The notes under the pieces were generated by a model. It had not been told where the DNA came from, made no database searches, and saw only the letters and a program-made list of their open reading frames with translations. From contig NZ_JBAJNO010000009.1 in assembly GCF_036880985.1 (NCBI RefSeq), positions 1,426,001-1,490,000 on the forward strand: 64,000 nucleotides of DNA, in the 5' to 3' direction. Origin of the DNA: Limibacter armeniacum. GTDB lineage: Bacteria > Bacteroidota > Bacteroidia > Cytophagales > Flammeovirgaceae. A program made the translations under genes and the position numbers. Positions 25,787 through 34,797 of the stretch are shown here, one piece after another; the stretch's first letter is position 1; each line of letters starts with the position of its first letter.

Positions 25787-26473
25787 TTACTTTTCTACCA
25801 ATGTAGTATGTAATCCACACTCTGTTTTTCCTGAATTTGCCCATCGTCCTGAGCGGTCATCTGACCATACCGGATTGGATGGATCAGCCTTAGCTGTACA
25901 TGGTAAACAGCCAATACTGAAATAGCCTTCTCTTACCAGTGGGTGCATTGGCAGTTTATATTTATTGATGTATGAGAATACCATTTTAGAATCCCATTCC
26001 AAGATTGGGTGGTAACGCAACACTCCGTGCTTGGCAGTACCTTCTTTTCCCATACCTGCACGGTTTGCAGTCTGTGAACGCCTTACTCCGTTGATCCAAA
26101 CGTCATTGTTTTGCAGCACATATTCTAAAGGTTGTACCTTGTTGATATGGCAACATTTTTCAGGTTCAGTTTTATACAGTGGTTCTCCATCTTTCCCAAC
26201 CTGCTCTGCTTTCGGTATTTCTGATTGCAGGTCCACAATATTTAACCCGAACTGCTTCTCAATTTGCTTTCTGTAAGCTACAGTTTCAGGAAAATGGTAG
26301 CGCGTATCCAAGAAGTAAATTGGAATTGCATTATCTACCTGACTGATTATGTGGAGTAAAACAATGCTCTGGGGCTGAAAAGAAGAAGTTGAAAAAAGCT
26401 TCAAGCCTCTTGCCTTATACTCTTCGATTTGAGTTTTAATCTCCGCTATATATTTATCAAATTCGTAAGTCAT
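25787..26473 (-). CDS. cysH: phosphoadenylyl-/adenylyl-sulfate reductase with 4Fe-4S cysteines
   Basis: The 228-residue protein reduces activated sulfate (APS or PAPS) to sulfite. The sulfate-binding part (SFQPQSIVLLHIISQ, YFLDTRYHFPET) and HGVLRYHPILEWD are conserved. The pairs KCCHINK and GCLPC are the four cysteines of the 4Fe-4S cluster of APS-type reductases, and TECGLH near the C-terminus is the catalytic Cys. So it is more likely an APS reductase than a thioredoxin-only PAPS reductase. No sulfate adenylyltransferase genes are adjacent. Confidence 0.93.
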   Translation of the reverse strand: MTYEFDKYIAEIKTQIEEYKARGLKLFSTSSFQPQSIVLLHIISQVDNAIPIYFLDTRYHFPETVAYRKQIEKQFGLNIVDLQSEIPKAEQVGKDGEPLYKTEPEKCCHINKVQPLEYVLQNNDVWINGVRRSQTANRAGMGKEGTAKHGVLRYHPILEWDSKMVFSYINKYKLPMHPLVREGYFSIGCLPCTAKADPSNPVWSDDRSGRWANSGKTECGLHTTLVEK

Positions 26474-27059
26474 GTCTGTTATTTTTCAATTGCGCCCACT
26501 TATAAAATTACTTTGGAGCATTCTTTACTTTATCCAAAGTTTATTGCGCAATACCACATAGACGGATAATTCAACACAATAAACCTATCGGCTTACTAGA
26601 GTTTGGAAGCACAAGTAAAAACTATTACCAATAAAATACAATCTTAATATCTTAATTATTGAAAAAAGTTTCCTGCAGGTTTATAATTATTCAAAGCTAT
26701 CAAAAACTAGCTGCTCAGAAATAAACAACTCGAAGAAGCCAATTGTTCATTAAACTATCAAAAAAATACAGAATTCAATTACTGCTTCCTCTACTGGTTG
26801 TAAACATATTGTCACCTTGATCACTTGGCAGCCTAAAGATAAGGAAAGCCATCCTCTACATTCTCTATTCTTTCCACACTAGCCTCAGTTCCTTGCCTGA
26901 TCAGGTCTCATTCCAAAGTTTTTCTTCTACTTCAGTTCCCACATCCCATAAGACTACCTGCACTGTGCTATTTCCTTCTAAAGGAAAGTCATATAATGGA
27001 ATAAAAAAAAGCCGTACAGCTTTAGACTGTACGGCTTTTGGTATTACATAAACCCTTTC
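26474..27059. other. 586-bp intergenic region, no gene seen
   Basis: The stretch between divergent-facing cysH upstream region and pepE's 3' end has no open frame with protein-like content. It contains stop codons in all frames, low GC with one GC-richer patch around 26880-26990, and the pepE terminator at its right end. Its left part should hold the cysH promoter, but no riboswitch-like structure was recognised. Confidence 0.5.
27010..27038 (-). terminator. rho-independent terminator after pepE
   Basis: The stem GCCGTACAG (27011-27019) / CTGTACGGC (27027-27035) is followed on the minus strand by TTTTTTTT (complement of 27003-27010). Confidence 0.88.
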
Positions 27060-27776
27060 CTATAATTGAAGGAGGAATGAAAAATCATCCTCAGGACTCA
27101 ACTCATAAGGAACTTTTCCTTTTTCAAATATTCTCGCACTCAGAGGTCCTTCTAAACTAACCTGATCTCCCTGTACATGCAACCAACTCCCTTCACGTAA
27201 ACCTACCACAGGCTGTGTATTGAAGTGATGAAACTCTCCTATTCGTGTTTCCCTAGTCTCTCCCATATGCTTGGAGTCAGGCTGTGGGTCCAAATAGTGA
27301 GGATTCAAGTTAAATGGCACAAGCTGCAGTGCATCAAAACTTGGTGGATATACAATCGGCATATCATTGGTTGTACTGATTGTAAGTCCTGTGATATTTG
27401 AACCTGCACTTGTTCCCATGTAAGGCATACCATCAGCTACTCTCTCTCGAATCACTTCTACCAAATCATTCTCATAAAGCTGGTTCAACAGTACAAAAGT
27501 ATTTCCACCTCCTGTAAATACACCTTCCGCAGTTTTCAGCGCTTCCTTTGGGTTGGTAAACTCATGAAGCCCTTTTACCTCAAAACCTAACTGGTTAAAT
27601 TTATCCTTAGCCCTTGCTGTATATTCCTCATGAGTGATTCCTCCCGGTCTTGCATAAGGTATAAAAATGATCTCCTTCTTACCTGCGAAAAACGCTTTAA
27701 TGGCCTCTTCACAATAAGACAGATACTCCTGCCCATAAACTGTGGATGTACTGACAATTAATAGATTTCTTGACAT
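27060..27776 (-). CDS. pepE: dipeptidase E (alpha-aspartyl dipeptidase)
   Basis: The 238-residue S51 peptidase hydrolyses dipeptides with N-terminal Asp. The nucleophile is the Ser of MGTSAGSNITG, with FTGGGNTFVLLNQLY and IPYARPG also diagnostic; NLNPHYLDPQP and GETRETRI complete the family. It is cytoplasmic. The gene lies next to the tRNA array, 190 bp away, on the same strand, but the tRNA terminator at 27898-27922 separates them. Confidence 0.96.
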   Translation of the reverse strand: MSRNLLIVSTSTVYGQEYLSYCEEAIKAFFAGKKEIIFIPYARPGGITHEEYTARAKDKFNQLGFEVKGLHEFTNPKEALKTAEGVFTGGGNTFVLLNQLYENDLVEVIRERVADGMPYMGTSAGSNITGLTISTTNDMPIVYPPSFDALQLVPFNLNPHYLDPQPDSKHMGETRETRIGEFHHFNTQPVVGLREGSWLHVQGDQVSLEGPLSARIFEKGKVPYELSPEDDFSFLLQL

Positions 27777-27897
27777 GAATGTATATACTTATGTTTCCTG
27801 TTGTAAATCCTTATAGTAAGGCAAACTTATTACAATGATCAGTCAAAAGGAAGTGAAGACAGCAATGATGTGATTTGTGGAATTGCTATAAATGAAA

Positions 27898-27922
27898 AAA
27901 GGTTGACCATTGGTCAACCTTT
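27898..27922 (-). terminator. rho-independent terminator of the tRNA operon
   Basis: AAAGGTTGACC (27898-27908) pairs with GGTCAACCTTT (27912-27922). On the minus strand it is followed by a T run, as expected for the leftward tRNA transcript. Confidence 0.88.
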
Positions 27923-27961
27923 CAGGAGTGAGAATTTTTCACGTACCCACTAAGGAACTCG

Positions 27962-28034
27962 TGATCCCGCTGGGGCTCGAACCCAGGACCCTCTCCTTAA
28001 AAGGGAGATGCTCTACCAACTGAGCTACGGAATC
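27962..28034 (-). tRNA. tRNA-Lys(UUU), copy 1
   Basis: 73 nt, acceptor GATTCCG pairs with CGGGATC, D-arm AGCTCAGTTGGTAGAGC, anticodon stem TCTCC/GGAGA with loop CTTTTAA, T-arm CTGGGTTCGAGCCCCAG. CCA is not encoded. Confidence 0.96.
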
Positions 28035-28088
28035 TTAACCAACCATTTTACTGATCGGTTATAAAGACTTGCAGTTTTCACTGCTTGG

Positions 28089-28161
28089 TGATCCCGCTGG
28101 GGCTCGAACCCAGGACCCTCTCCTTAAAAGGGAGATGCTCTACCAACTGAGCTACGGAATC
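28089..28161 (-). tRNA. tRNA-Lys(UUU), copy 2
   Basis: Identical body to copy 1; the 3' CCA is encoded in the DNA (28086-28088 on the minus strand). Confidence 0.96.
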
Positions 28162-28213
28162 ATGTTATTTTTTTAGTGGCTCAAAAACTCAAACATTTAG
28201 TTGAAGTTTTTGG

Positions 28214-28295
28214 TGCCCAGAAGAGGACTCGAACCTCCACGACCGAAGTCACTGCCACCTGAAGACAGCGTGTCTACCAATTTCACCATCTGGGC
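28214..28295 (-). tRNA. tRNA-Leu(CAG), copy 1
   Basis: 82 nt with acceptor GCCCAGA/TCTGGGC, anticodon stem CTGTC/GGCAG, loop TTCAGGT with anticodon CAG, and the long variable arm of Leu tRNAs. CCA is encoded at 28211-28213. Confidence 0.95.
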
Positions 28296-28333
28296 AACTT
28301 TTCAATCTTTACTGCAACCTTTTGTTGCTTTGG

Positions 28334-28406
28334 TGATCCCGCTGGGGCTCGAACCCAGGACCCTCTCCTTAAAAGGGAGATGCTCTACCAACTGAGCTAC
28401 GGAATC
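28334..28406 (-). tRNA. tRNA-Lys(UUU), copy 3
   Basis: Identical body to copy 1; encoded CCA at 28331-28333. Confidence 0.96.
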
Positions 28407-28457
28407 ATGTTATTTTTTAGTGGCTCAAAAACTCAAACGTCATGTTGGAGCTTTTGG

Positions 28458-28539
28458 TGCCCAGGAGAGGACTCGAACCTCCACGACCGAAGTCACTGCC
28501 ACCTGAAGACAGCGTGTCTACCAATTTCACCACCTGGGC
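28458..28539 (-). tRNA. tRNA-Leu(CAG), copy 2
   Basis: Like copy 1, but the last acceptor pair is changed from A-U to G-C on both sides (GCCCAGG/CCTGGGC), a compensated change. CCA is encoded at 28455-28457. Confidence 0.95.
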
Positions 28540-28576
28540 AGCTATTCAATCGCTAAGCAACCTTTTGTTACTTTAG

Positions 28577-28649
28577 TGATCCCGCTGGGGCTCGAACCCA
28601 GGACCCTCTCCTTAAAAGGGAGATGCTCTACCAACTGAGCTACGGAATC
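28577..28649 (-). tRNA. tRNA-Lys(UUU), copy 4
   Basis: Identical body to copy 1; the trailing bases read CTA, so CCA is not encoded. Confidence 0.96.
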
Positions 28650-28701
28650 GTGTTATTTTTTTAGTGGCTCAAAAACTCAAACATCTAGTTGAAGCTTTTG
28701 G

Positions 28702-28783
28702 TGCCCAGAAGAGGACTCGAACCTCCACGACCGAAGCCACTGCCACCTGAAGACAGCGTGTCTACCAATTTCACCATCTGGGC
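28702..28783 (-). tRNA. tRNA-Leu(CAG), copy 3
   Basis: Like copy 1 with one base change in the variable arm (plus-strand CCGAAGCCAC instead of CCGAAGTCAC). CCA is encoded at 28699-28701. Confidence 0.95.
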
Positions 28784-28821
28784 AACTTTTCAATCTTTGT
28801 AGCAACCTTTTGTTGCTTTGG

Positions 28822-28894
28822 TGATCCCGCTGGGGCTCGAACCCAGGACCCTCTCCTTAAAAGGGAGATGCTCTACCAACTGAGCTACGGAATC
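28822..28894 (-). tRNA. tRNA-Lys(UUU), copy 5
   Basis: Identical body to copy 1; encoded CCA at 28819-28821. Confidence 0.96.
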
Positions 28895-28998
28895 AGTTTC
28901 GACAAAAAAAATTAGTGAATTAAGTCAACCCTTATCTACCTTTAGCAATGGTCAGGTTAAGTGTTGTGGGTCTTTCTTAATTACTAATTTGGGTATAG

Positions 28999-29082
28999 TG
29001 CTCACGATTGGATTCGAACCAACACGACCGTAAGGTCACCACCCCCTCAAGATGGCGTGTCTACCAATTTCACCACGTGAGC
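28999..29082 (-). tRNA. tRNA-Leu(GAG)
   Basis: 84 nt, acceptor GCTCACG/CGTGAGC, anticodon stem CCATC/GGTGG, loop TTGAGGG with anticodon GAG, and a long variable arm. CCA is not encoded. Confidence 0.93.
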
Positions 29083-29163
29083 CTGTCTTTTTGTGATTTC
29101 GGAGTGCGAATTACTGATTTAAATTTTTAAATTCCAAATCAACGTCGCATTTTTTTATTTTTG

Positions 29164-29236
29164 TGATCCCGCTGGGGCTCGAACCCAGGACCCTCTCCTT
29201 AAAAGGGAGATGCTCTACCAACTGAGCTACGGAATC
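29164..29236 (-). tRNA. tRNA-Lys(UUU), copy 6
   Basis: Identical body to copy 1 and first in the leftward transcript; trailing bases read CAA, so CCA is not encoded. Confidence 0.96.
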
Positions 29237-29343
29237 ATAAAATTTTATAAATAAAAGAACGATTTCTTTTTTCTATTTAATTTTGAAACACTCACGTGTT
29301 TCGCTCATTTTGCGAGTGCAAAACTAATAGAAAGATATACGCT

Positions 29344-30081
29344 ATGCAAAACATTTTAAAGATTTCCGGAGCATTGCTCTGTTTTTTACTGATACTCAAT
29401 GGGAAAGTTTCTCATGCACAAAACAACGAAACATTACTAGGTTCTGCAGACTCACTTTTTGAATCAGGAAAATACACAAGTGCCCTAAAAGAATATAACC
29501 TCTTATTAGACAAGAAAAAGATTTATACTCCTCAGATGTTGCTTAGGATGGCGTATATCCATGAAGCTGATGGAGACTATACAGAAGCACTGTACTTCTT
29601 GAACATGTATTATGGGCATACAGCTGACAGAAGAGTCATGCAAAAAATGTCTGATATTGCCAATAAGCATCAATTAAGCGGGTATAAGTTCACAGACTAT
29701 GAGTATTTCGGTAGTGTGTTTCATAGAAACTACATGCTCTTTATGGTGATAGGTAGTATAATTGGGGTCGCTTTGTTAGCCCTTGTTTTCTACAAAAAAC
29801 ATAAGGGGGAACCTTACCTTCCTGCGGCAATTTCATTGGCTTTACTTATGGTAGTCTTCTTGTGGTTATTCAACTTTGGGTTCAATGATCAGAAGGCCAT
29901 TGTCCGTACCGAGCATGCTTTTGTCGCTGATGCACCATCTGCAGGAGCCAAGAGATTATACAAGCTTGAAAAAGGAGAAAGAGTTGATATCAAAGCAGTT
30001 AATGACATCTGGTACAAGGTAAGTCCATCTAATGATAAAGAAGTTTTTGTAAGAAAAAACAATCTTATTGTAGTGGAATAA
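29344..30081 (+). CDS. TPR and SH3-like exported membrane protein (BatE-like architecture)
   Basis: From ATG 29344 the 245-residue product has a signal peptide (ending VSHAQ), a pair of TPR-like repeats (LLGSADSLFESGKYTSALKEY and MLLRMAYIHEADGDYTEALYFL), two membrane segments (IGSIIGVALLALVFY and LALLMVVFLWLF) and a C-terminal SH3-like domain (VRTEHAFVADAPSAGAKRLYKLEKGERVDI ... shortened here). This order matches the BatE-type proteins of Bacteroidota aerotolerance operons, but BatA-D genes are not adjacent. It is a lone gene between the tRNA array and asnS. The upstream frame is open, but the signal peptide fixes the start. Confidence 0.75.
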   Translation: MQNILKISGALLCFLLILNGKVSHAQNNETLLGSADSLFESGKYTSALKEYNLLLDKKKIYTPQMLLRMAYIHEADGDYTEALYFLNMYYGHTADRRVMQKMSDIANKHQLSGYKFTDYEYFGSVFHRNYMLFMVIGSIIGVALLALVFYKKHKGEPYLPAAISLALLMVVFLWLFNFGFNDQKAIVRTEHAFVADAPSAGAKRLYKLEKGERVDIKAVNDIWYKVSPSNDKEVFVRKNNLIVVE

Positions 30082-30152
30082 AACTTATTATTATCAAGTT
30101 TTGACTTCTTAACTTGATAGGAAAAAAGTCATACAACCATATAAATATAAAA

Positions 30153-30190
30153 AAACACCCCAACGTATTCAGAACGTTGGGGTGTTTACT
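30153..30190. terminator. bidirectional rho-independent terminator
   Basis: AAACACCCCAACGT (30153-30166) pairs with ACGTTGGGGTGTTT (30174-30187). It lies between the TPR gene and convergent asnS. Confidence 0.93.
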
Positions 30191-30208
30191 TTTATAAGAT
30201 AATTCTTA

Positions 30209-31639
30209 TTAAAACTCTGCATTTTTTGGTGTTCTAGGGAATGGAATTACATCACGGATGTTACCCATACCTGACACAAACTGAACAATACGCTCAAAGC
30301 CCAAACCGTAGCCACTATGTGGCGCTGTACCGAACTTTCTTAAGTCAAGGTACCACCACAGCTCAGATTCAGGAATATCCATCTCAGCCATACGCTGCTG
30401 AAGCTTACTGAAGCTCTCTTCACGCTGCGCACCACCAATAATCTCACCAATACCTGGGAAAAGGATATCCATTGCTCTTACTGTCTTTCCGTCATCGTTT
30501 TGCTTCATATAGAAAGCCTTGATGTCTTTAGGGTAGTCTGTAATGATGACTGGCTTCTTGAAGTGTTTCTCAACAAGGAAACGTTCGTGCTCAGAACCCA
30601 GGTCAATTCCCCACTCTACAGGCACTTTAAATTGTTTCTTCTTGTGAGGCTTCGAGTTCTCAAGGATTTCAATTGCCTTTGTATAAGTGATACGCTCAAA
30701 GCTGTTATCTACCACAAACTTCAGACGCTCAACCAATCCCATCTCCCAACGTTCTTTCTGAGGCTTACTCTTTTCCTCATCAGCAGCACGTTTATCCAAG
30801 AATTCCATATCCTCAGGATAATTCTCCAAAACGTAGTTGATCAGGAACTTCACCATTTCCTCAGCAAGATCCATATTGTCTTCCAGATCATAAAAAGCCA
30901 TTTCAGGCTCAATCATCCAGAACTCCGCCAAGTGACGTGTAGTGTTCGAGTTTTCTGCACGGAATGTAGGGCCAAAAGTATAAACCTCACCCATTGACAT
31001 CGCACCAACTTCAGCCTCCAACTGACCTGACACTGTCAGGTTAGTCTCCTTACCAAAGAAGTCCTCAGCATAGTTCACCTTGCCTTCCTCTGTTTTTGGA
31101 GGGTTTACAGGATCCAATGTTGTTACACGGAATGTTTCGCCAGCACCTTCAGCATCAGAGCCTGTCACGATTGGCGTATGCATATAATAAAAGCCCTTAT
31201 CATTAAAGAACTTGTGTACAGCAAAAGCCAATGCATGTCTTAAGCGATATACTGCACTAATTGTATTGGTACGTGGTCTTAAGTGCGCATTCTCCCTCAG
31301 AAACTCCATTGAGTGTTTCTTTGGTTGAAGTGGGTACTCCTCTGGATGCGAATCACCTAGAATTTCAAGTTGTTCAACCTGCAATTCAATACGCTGACCT
31401 TTGCCCATAGACTCGGCTACCACACCAACAACTGAAATTGCAGCACTTGTCGTTACTCTTCTCAGCAACTCTTCAGGCATATTTTCAAAATCAACTACTG
31501 CCTGCAGATTATTGATGGTCGAACCATCATTTATAGCAATAAACCTATTACTTCTGAATGTTCTTACCCAACCTTTTACAATTACCTTCTGTCCTGGTTC
31601 GCCACTTGCGAGCAGCTCCTTGATCTTAATTCTTCTCAC
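30209..31639 (-). CDS. asnS: asparaginyl-tRNA synthetase
   Basis: The 476-residue class II synthetase charges tRNA-Asn. The OB-fold start ([19 protein letters not shown]), motif 2 ([22 protein letters not shown]) and motif 3 ([15 protein letters not shown]) are in place. The family begins at the GTG at 31639 (MRRIKIKEL); the next upstream ATG (31650) is out of frame and hits a stop within a few codons, so GTG is the best start. Its transcript ends at the hairpin shared with the TPR gene. Confidence 0.97.
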   Translation of the reverse strand: MRRIKIKELLASGEPGQKVIVKGWVRTFRSNRFIAINDGSTINNLQAVVDFENMPEELLRRVTTSAAISVVGVVAESMGKGQRIELQVEQLEILGDSHPEEYPLQPKKHSMEFLRENAHLRPRTNTISAVYRLRHALAFAVHKFFNDKGFYYMHTPIVTGSDAEGAGETFRVTTLDPVNPPKTEEGKVNYAEDFFGKETNLTVSGQLEAEVGAMSMGEVYTFGPTFRAENSNTTRHLAEFWMIEPEMAFYDLEDNMDLAEEMVKFLINYVLENYPEDMEFLDKRAADEEKSKPQKERWEMGLVERLKFVVDNSFERITYTKAIEILENSKPHKKKQFKVPVEWGIDLGSEHERFLVEKHFKKPVIITDYPKDIKAFYMKQNDDGKTVRAMDILFPGIGEIIGGAQREESFSKLQQRMAEMDIPESELWWYLDLRKFGTAPHSGYGLGFERIVQFVSGMGNIRDVIPFPRTPKNAEF

Positions 31640-31742
31640 CTTTGTAGCATTTAAATTTATATACTCGTCGCCGATGATGCCCTCTTACTCATTTTGAATA
31701 ATAAGAAAATCAATGTGCATTCGGCAACCCACAAAAGCAATA

Positions 31743-31768
31743 CCCCTCAAACACTAATGTTTGAGGGG
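31743..31768. terminator. stem-loop between asnS and the DUF3298 gene
   Basis: CCCCTCAAACA (31743-31753) pairs with TGTTTGAGGGG (31758-31768). Minus-strand transcripts from the DUF3298 gene meet it and then a weak T-rich stretch, so a weak terminator is likely. Confidence 0.6.
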
Positions 31769-31862
31769 CAGCTCTGATCTATACAAAAAAAACAAGTTTC
31801 TTAGATTTTGGCAAAAATAATCCAATTAAATGACTGAATCTTTTTAAAATTTTTCAAAAAGC

Positions 31863-32594
31863 TCAATTACTGTTGATTAGAATGCCATATGAGAATCGGG
31901 AAAGAAGGGGCGTATCCAACAAAAAACCGTTCAGTTCCTGCCAAGTCAGCATAACTTCCTTAGTTTCTGTTTCTTTTCCTTTTTGAGAAAAACCATCCAA
32001 TACAAAGGTTACCCCTTTATCACTCAAGCAAAATGAGCTTAGGACGTGTTCTTTGTTAAACTTACGTACATCCGTTTTTTCAGTCAGTAACTCGATTACC
32101 TGTTTGTTTGCATCCAAGTGTTCATTGAATACATCTTCCAGATTAATCAAGCGTTGGGTTTTCATATCATAATTATACGTCAACACAAGTTTTCGCACCC
32201 CCTTGTAACCATTATAGAAGGTGTTCTTGAAAAACTGAATACTTAGTATATCGTTTTTCTGATAAACCACTTTATAATCCAGTTCCAAATAACTCAACCC
32301 CGCATCATGCTCTTTCGAAAGCCGTTTGAGATTCGCTCTAAAGTCATTGATGGCTAGTGCCATTATGCTTTGAAGCCCCAGATTTACATGGTGAGACACC
32401 TCAGGTCTTGGGTATCGCACCAGTGGATAGCTAATATCCATCTGGTAATGTAGAGAAGCATTGTGTTTATTGAAAAACTGCCTTTCCACAATTATTTCCG
32501 TTCTCAACAGCTCTCTGTTATTAGGTTCAGACCAAAGCGGCGAAATTCCTAAGGACGTAATTTGTAATAAAATGACCAGAAGGTTTTTCATCAC
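31863..32594 (-). CDS. DUF3298-domain exported protein
   Basis: The 243-residue product has an N-terminal hydrophobic leader ending near LWSEP and a mature part with INDFRANLKRL, LSYLELDYKVVYQKNDILSIQF, FYNGYKGVRKLVLTYNYDM and LINLEDVF. This is the RsiV/DUF3298-like fold, in which the 'YxxGAHG' element is here YNGYKG. Members act as periplasmic sensors or lysozyme-binding domains in some Gram-positives; in Bacteroidota the role is unknown. The C-terminal VMLTWQELNGFL is also usual. Alternative starts 32594 and 32591 differ by one residue. Confidence 0.72.
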   Translation of the reverse strand: MMKNLLVILLQITSLGISPLWSEPNNRELLRTEIIVERQFFNKHNASLHYQMDISYPLVRYPRPEVSHHVNLGLQSIMALAINDFRANLKRLSKEHDAGLSYLELDYKVVYQKNDILSIQFFKNTFYNGYKGVRKLVLTYNYDMKTQRLINLEDVFNEHLDANKQVIELLTEKTDVRKFNKEHVLSSFCLSDKGVTFVLDGFSQKGKETETKEVMLTWQELNGFLLDTPLLSRFSYGILINSN

Positions 32595-33087
32595 TTTTTT
32601 AGCTGCTTTTAGTTTTGATAGCTATTTGCATTACCAATTTCACTTTAAAAGTGAATTTTATTTAGCATGCTGTGAATACTGTATTATTCCTTCAAGAGGA
32701 ACTTTCAATCAAAATAACCGCGACAATAAATGCTTAATTTTTACTCTTTTATTGTTAATAGATTAACTTCATTCCCAAATATTTATTATGCGGTTTATTT
32801 ATAATTTTCAATATTTTCTGTTATAAAGCAAATTATTTTCACCTCAACTTATTGTTTATTTACATTTGCACTTTTCGAAGCCTCCTCAACATAACAAAGC
32901 CCTATACCTCAACCAGATACATCAAAGTGGTTTTATCTCCTATTTCATTGGTTTGGTTATCTAACTATACATTTAGACAAAATAGTATACAGGACTGGCG
33001 AGCCTGTATGTTTCATTGCGTTTTAAAAGCAAAAAGCCGACTCCCATATGGAAGTCGGCCTCTATAGTAAAACTTAAAACCTGTTGA
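32595..33087. other. 493-bp AT-rich intergenic region
   Basis: Most of this is very AT-rich with no protein-like frame. The left part is the promoter region of the DUF3298 gene. A TACATTTG box lies at 32861-32868 on the plus strand but no plus-strand gene follows. The right end holds the terminator of the aminopeptidase P gene. Confidence 0.5.
33027..33059 (-). terminator. rho-independent terminator after aminopeptidase P
   Basis: GCCGACT (33036-33042) pairs with AGTCGGC (33053-33059); on the minus strand TTTTTGC and more T follow. Confidence 0.82.
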
Positions 33088-34701
33088 TTAGTCTACTGTA
33101 GGCAACACAAAATCATCAAGTGGGCTTTCTTCTTTCATCAGCTTTTCGATCTCCTGCCATTGTCTTGGTGCATCTCCAGAAAGGTTTACAGGATCTTTTT
33201 CTGTGATCAGGATATCATCTTCAATACGAACAGCAATACCCCACCATTTAGGATCACACTTACTGTTTTCAGGAATATAAATACCCGGCTCAACCGTGAT
33301 CACCATATTCGGCATCATTGAACCGTAGTTTCCTTTATCGTGAACATCAAGTCCTATATGGTGAGAAACACCATGAGGCAAATATGCCTTAATACCCTCG
33401 CCCTCTTCAATAATACCTAGCTTTAGGAGACCTTCTTCAATTACCTTGGCACATGCCACATAGGTAGCCGAGAAATCATTTCCTTTTCTACAAGCTTCAA
33501 TCCCTGCTTCCTGAGCTTTGTAAACAAGGTCATAAATAGCTTTCTGCTCAGGAGAAAACTCACCATTTACAGGAACCGTACGTGTCACATCTGCTGTATA
33601 GCCTCTGTACTGCGCACCCAAGTCCATCAGGATCAGTTCTCCATCTTCTGTATTGCTTTTATTGTTTGCAATGTAGTGCAAAACACAACCGTTATGTCCA
33701 GCTCCTACAATTGAAGCGTACCCTATATCTTCAGCGTTGTACTTTTTGAAAACAAACTCATGGATACCTTGAATCTCACGTTCAGACATACCTGGTTTGA
33801 TAGCCTTCATAACTTCGCGCTGACCTACTGCTGAAACCTTCACTGCTTTTGTAAGCAAGACCATCTCTTCCGCTGTTTTCACTTCTCTCAGAGAGCCCAT
33901 GATTTCATGAAGCTTAGTCAGGTTGATATTTGTAGAAGGAATCTTGGAAGCTACTGACAGTTTACCCTCCGGTGTATCTGCTTTTACAAAATCCACCAAT
34001 ACAGGGTTTAGCTTCAGTAATGGTTTGCTGCTCATCTCCCTACCGATCACCTTTGATACATTGGCACTGCTTTCTACATCTGCTGTTTCTATCAAAGTGT
34101 AAAGCTTCTCCGAATACTCATTCAGGAATTTTGGATAATGAGCCTTGTCTTTAAACTGCTCGATCAAACTGAACAAATCTCCCTGATCATGAGGATTATC
34201 ACGAACATCATCCTTAAATCCATATAGTAACACCTGATTGAACTGCCCGAAATCTACTCCAAAACCTTCAAAAGCAAGGTTAGGGAATACATTGTCCATT
34301 CCAAGACGCTCCTTGACACGTTCTACACCAAGACGTTCACCGTTCCACAGCTCACTTCTTTCGTCTCGTGGCTGTACAAAAAACAGCTCATTGTATTTAG
34401 CGCCATCAGGCATTTCAATTGGCTCTGAAAATACCAACAAAACACTATTTGGCTCACGGTAACCCGTCAGGTAAAACAGGTCTGGGTCTGGGTGGTAAAC
34501 GTAATCAACGTCATTGGCACGGTTCCTTACCGCATTAGCAAAAAATACTGCAACAGAATTGTCCGGCAATTTCTTTCTCAACTCCTCTCTGCGTTCTTTA
34601 TGGAATTCAGAAGAAAGGTAGTCTGTCGGTTCGTTACGGTACTGTGCTGTTGCCAGTAATGGAAACAACAGCATAAAAAATACAATCAGATTCTTTTTCA
34701 T
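33088..34701 (-). CDS. exported Xaa-Pro aminopeptidase (M24B)
   Basis: The 537-residue product has a signal peptide (ending LATAQ) and a two-domain aminopeptidase P. The metal site is complete: DLGAQYRGYTADVTRT (two Asp), LPHGVSHHIGLDVHD (His), VEPGIYIPE (Glu) and AVRIEDDILIT (Glu). The N-terminal domain carries the VAVFFANAVRNRANDVDYVYHPDPDLFYLTGY segment (abridged). It removes N-terminal residues before proline in the periplasm. It is a single gene upstream of its own terminator, with the pccB-like gene 97 bp further upstream on the same strand. Confidence 0.95.
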   Translation of the reverse strand: MKKNLIVFFMLLFPLLATAQYRNEPTDYLSSEFHKERREELRKKLPDNSVAVFFANAVRNRANDVDYVYHPDPDLFYLTGYREPNSVLLVFSEPIEMPDGAKYNELFFVQPRDERSELWNGERLGVERVKERLGMDNVFPNLAFEGFGVDFGQFNQVLLYGFKDDVRDNPHDQGDLFSLIEQFKDKAHYPKFLNEYSEKLYTLIETADVESSANVSKVIGREMSSKPLLKLNPVLVDFVKADTPEGKLSVASKIPSTNINLTKLHEIMGSLREVKTAEEMVLLTKAVKVSAVGQREVMKAIKPGMSEREIQGIHEFVFKKYNAEDIGYASIVGAGHNGCVLHYIANNKSNTEDGELILMDLGAQYRGYTADVTRTVPVNGEFSPEQKAIYDLVYKAQEAGIEACRKGNDFSATYVACAKVIEEGLLKLGIIEEGEGIKAYLPHGVSHHIGLDVHDKGNYGSMMPNMVITVEPGIYIPENSKCDPKWWGIAVRIEDDILITEKDPVNLSGDAPRQWQEIEKLMKEESPLDDFVLPTVD

Positions 34702-34797
34702 GGTATCCGGTTTTCCGCCCTTAAGCGGCAGGTTTATAGTTAAGTAAAAAACAAAATCAAAGACACTAGATGTTCATCAGTCTTCCAAAACCAAACG

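Larger units (their letters stand above)
28089..28894 (-). repeat. tandem ~245-bp Lys-Leu tRNA repeat unit
   Basis: Starts of the successive Lys copies are 28089, 28334, 28577 and 28822, giving periods of 245, 243 and 245. The spacers are also near-identical (for example the stretch after each Lys gene reading TAGTGGCTCAAAAACTCAAA), so the unit was duplicated as a block, Lys plus Leu plus spacers. Confidence 0.9.

Noticed and set aside
27898-27922. Considered as a CRISPR-like or REP palindrome.
   Set aside because: Its position and the T run on the minus strand fit a terminator for the tRNA operon.
28201-28395. Open frame across the tRNA genes on the plus strand (64 codons).
   Set aside because: It is the complement of tRNA-Leu and tRNA-Lys genes; the peptide PLGLEPRTLSLKG is a known artefact of such antisense reading.
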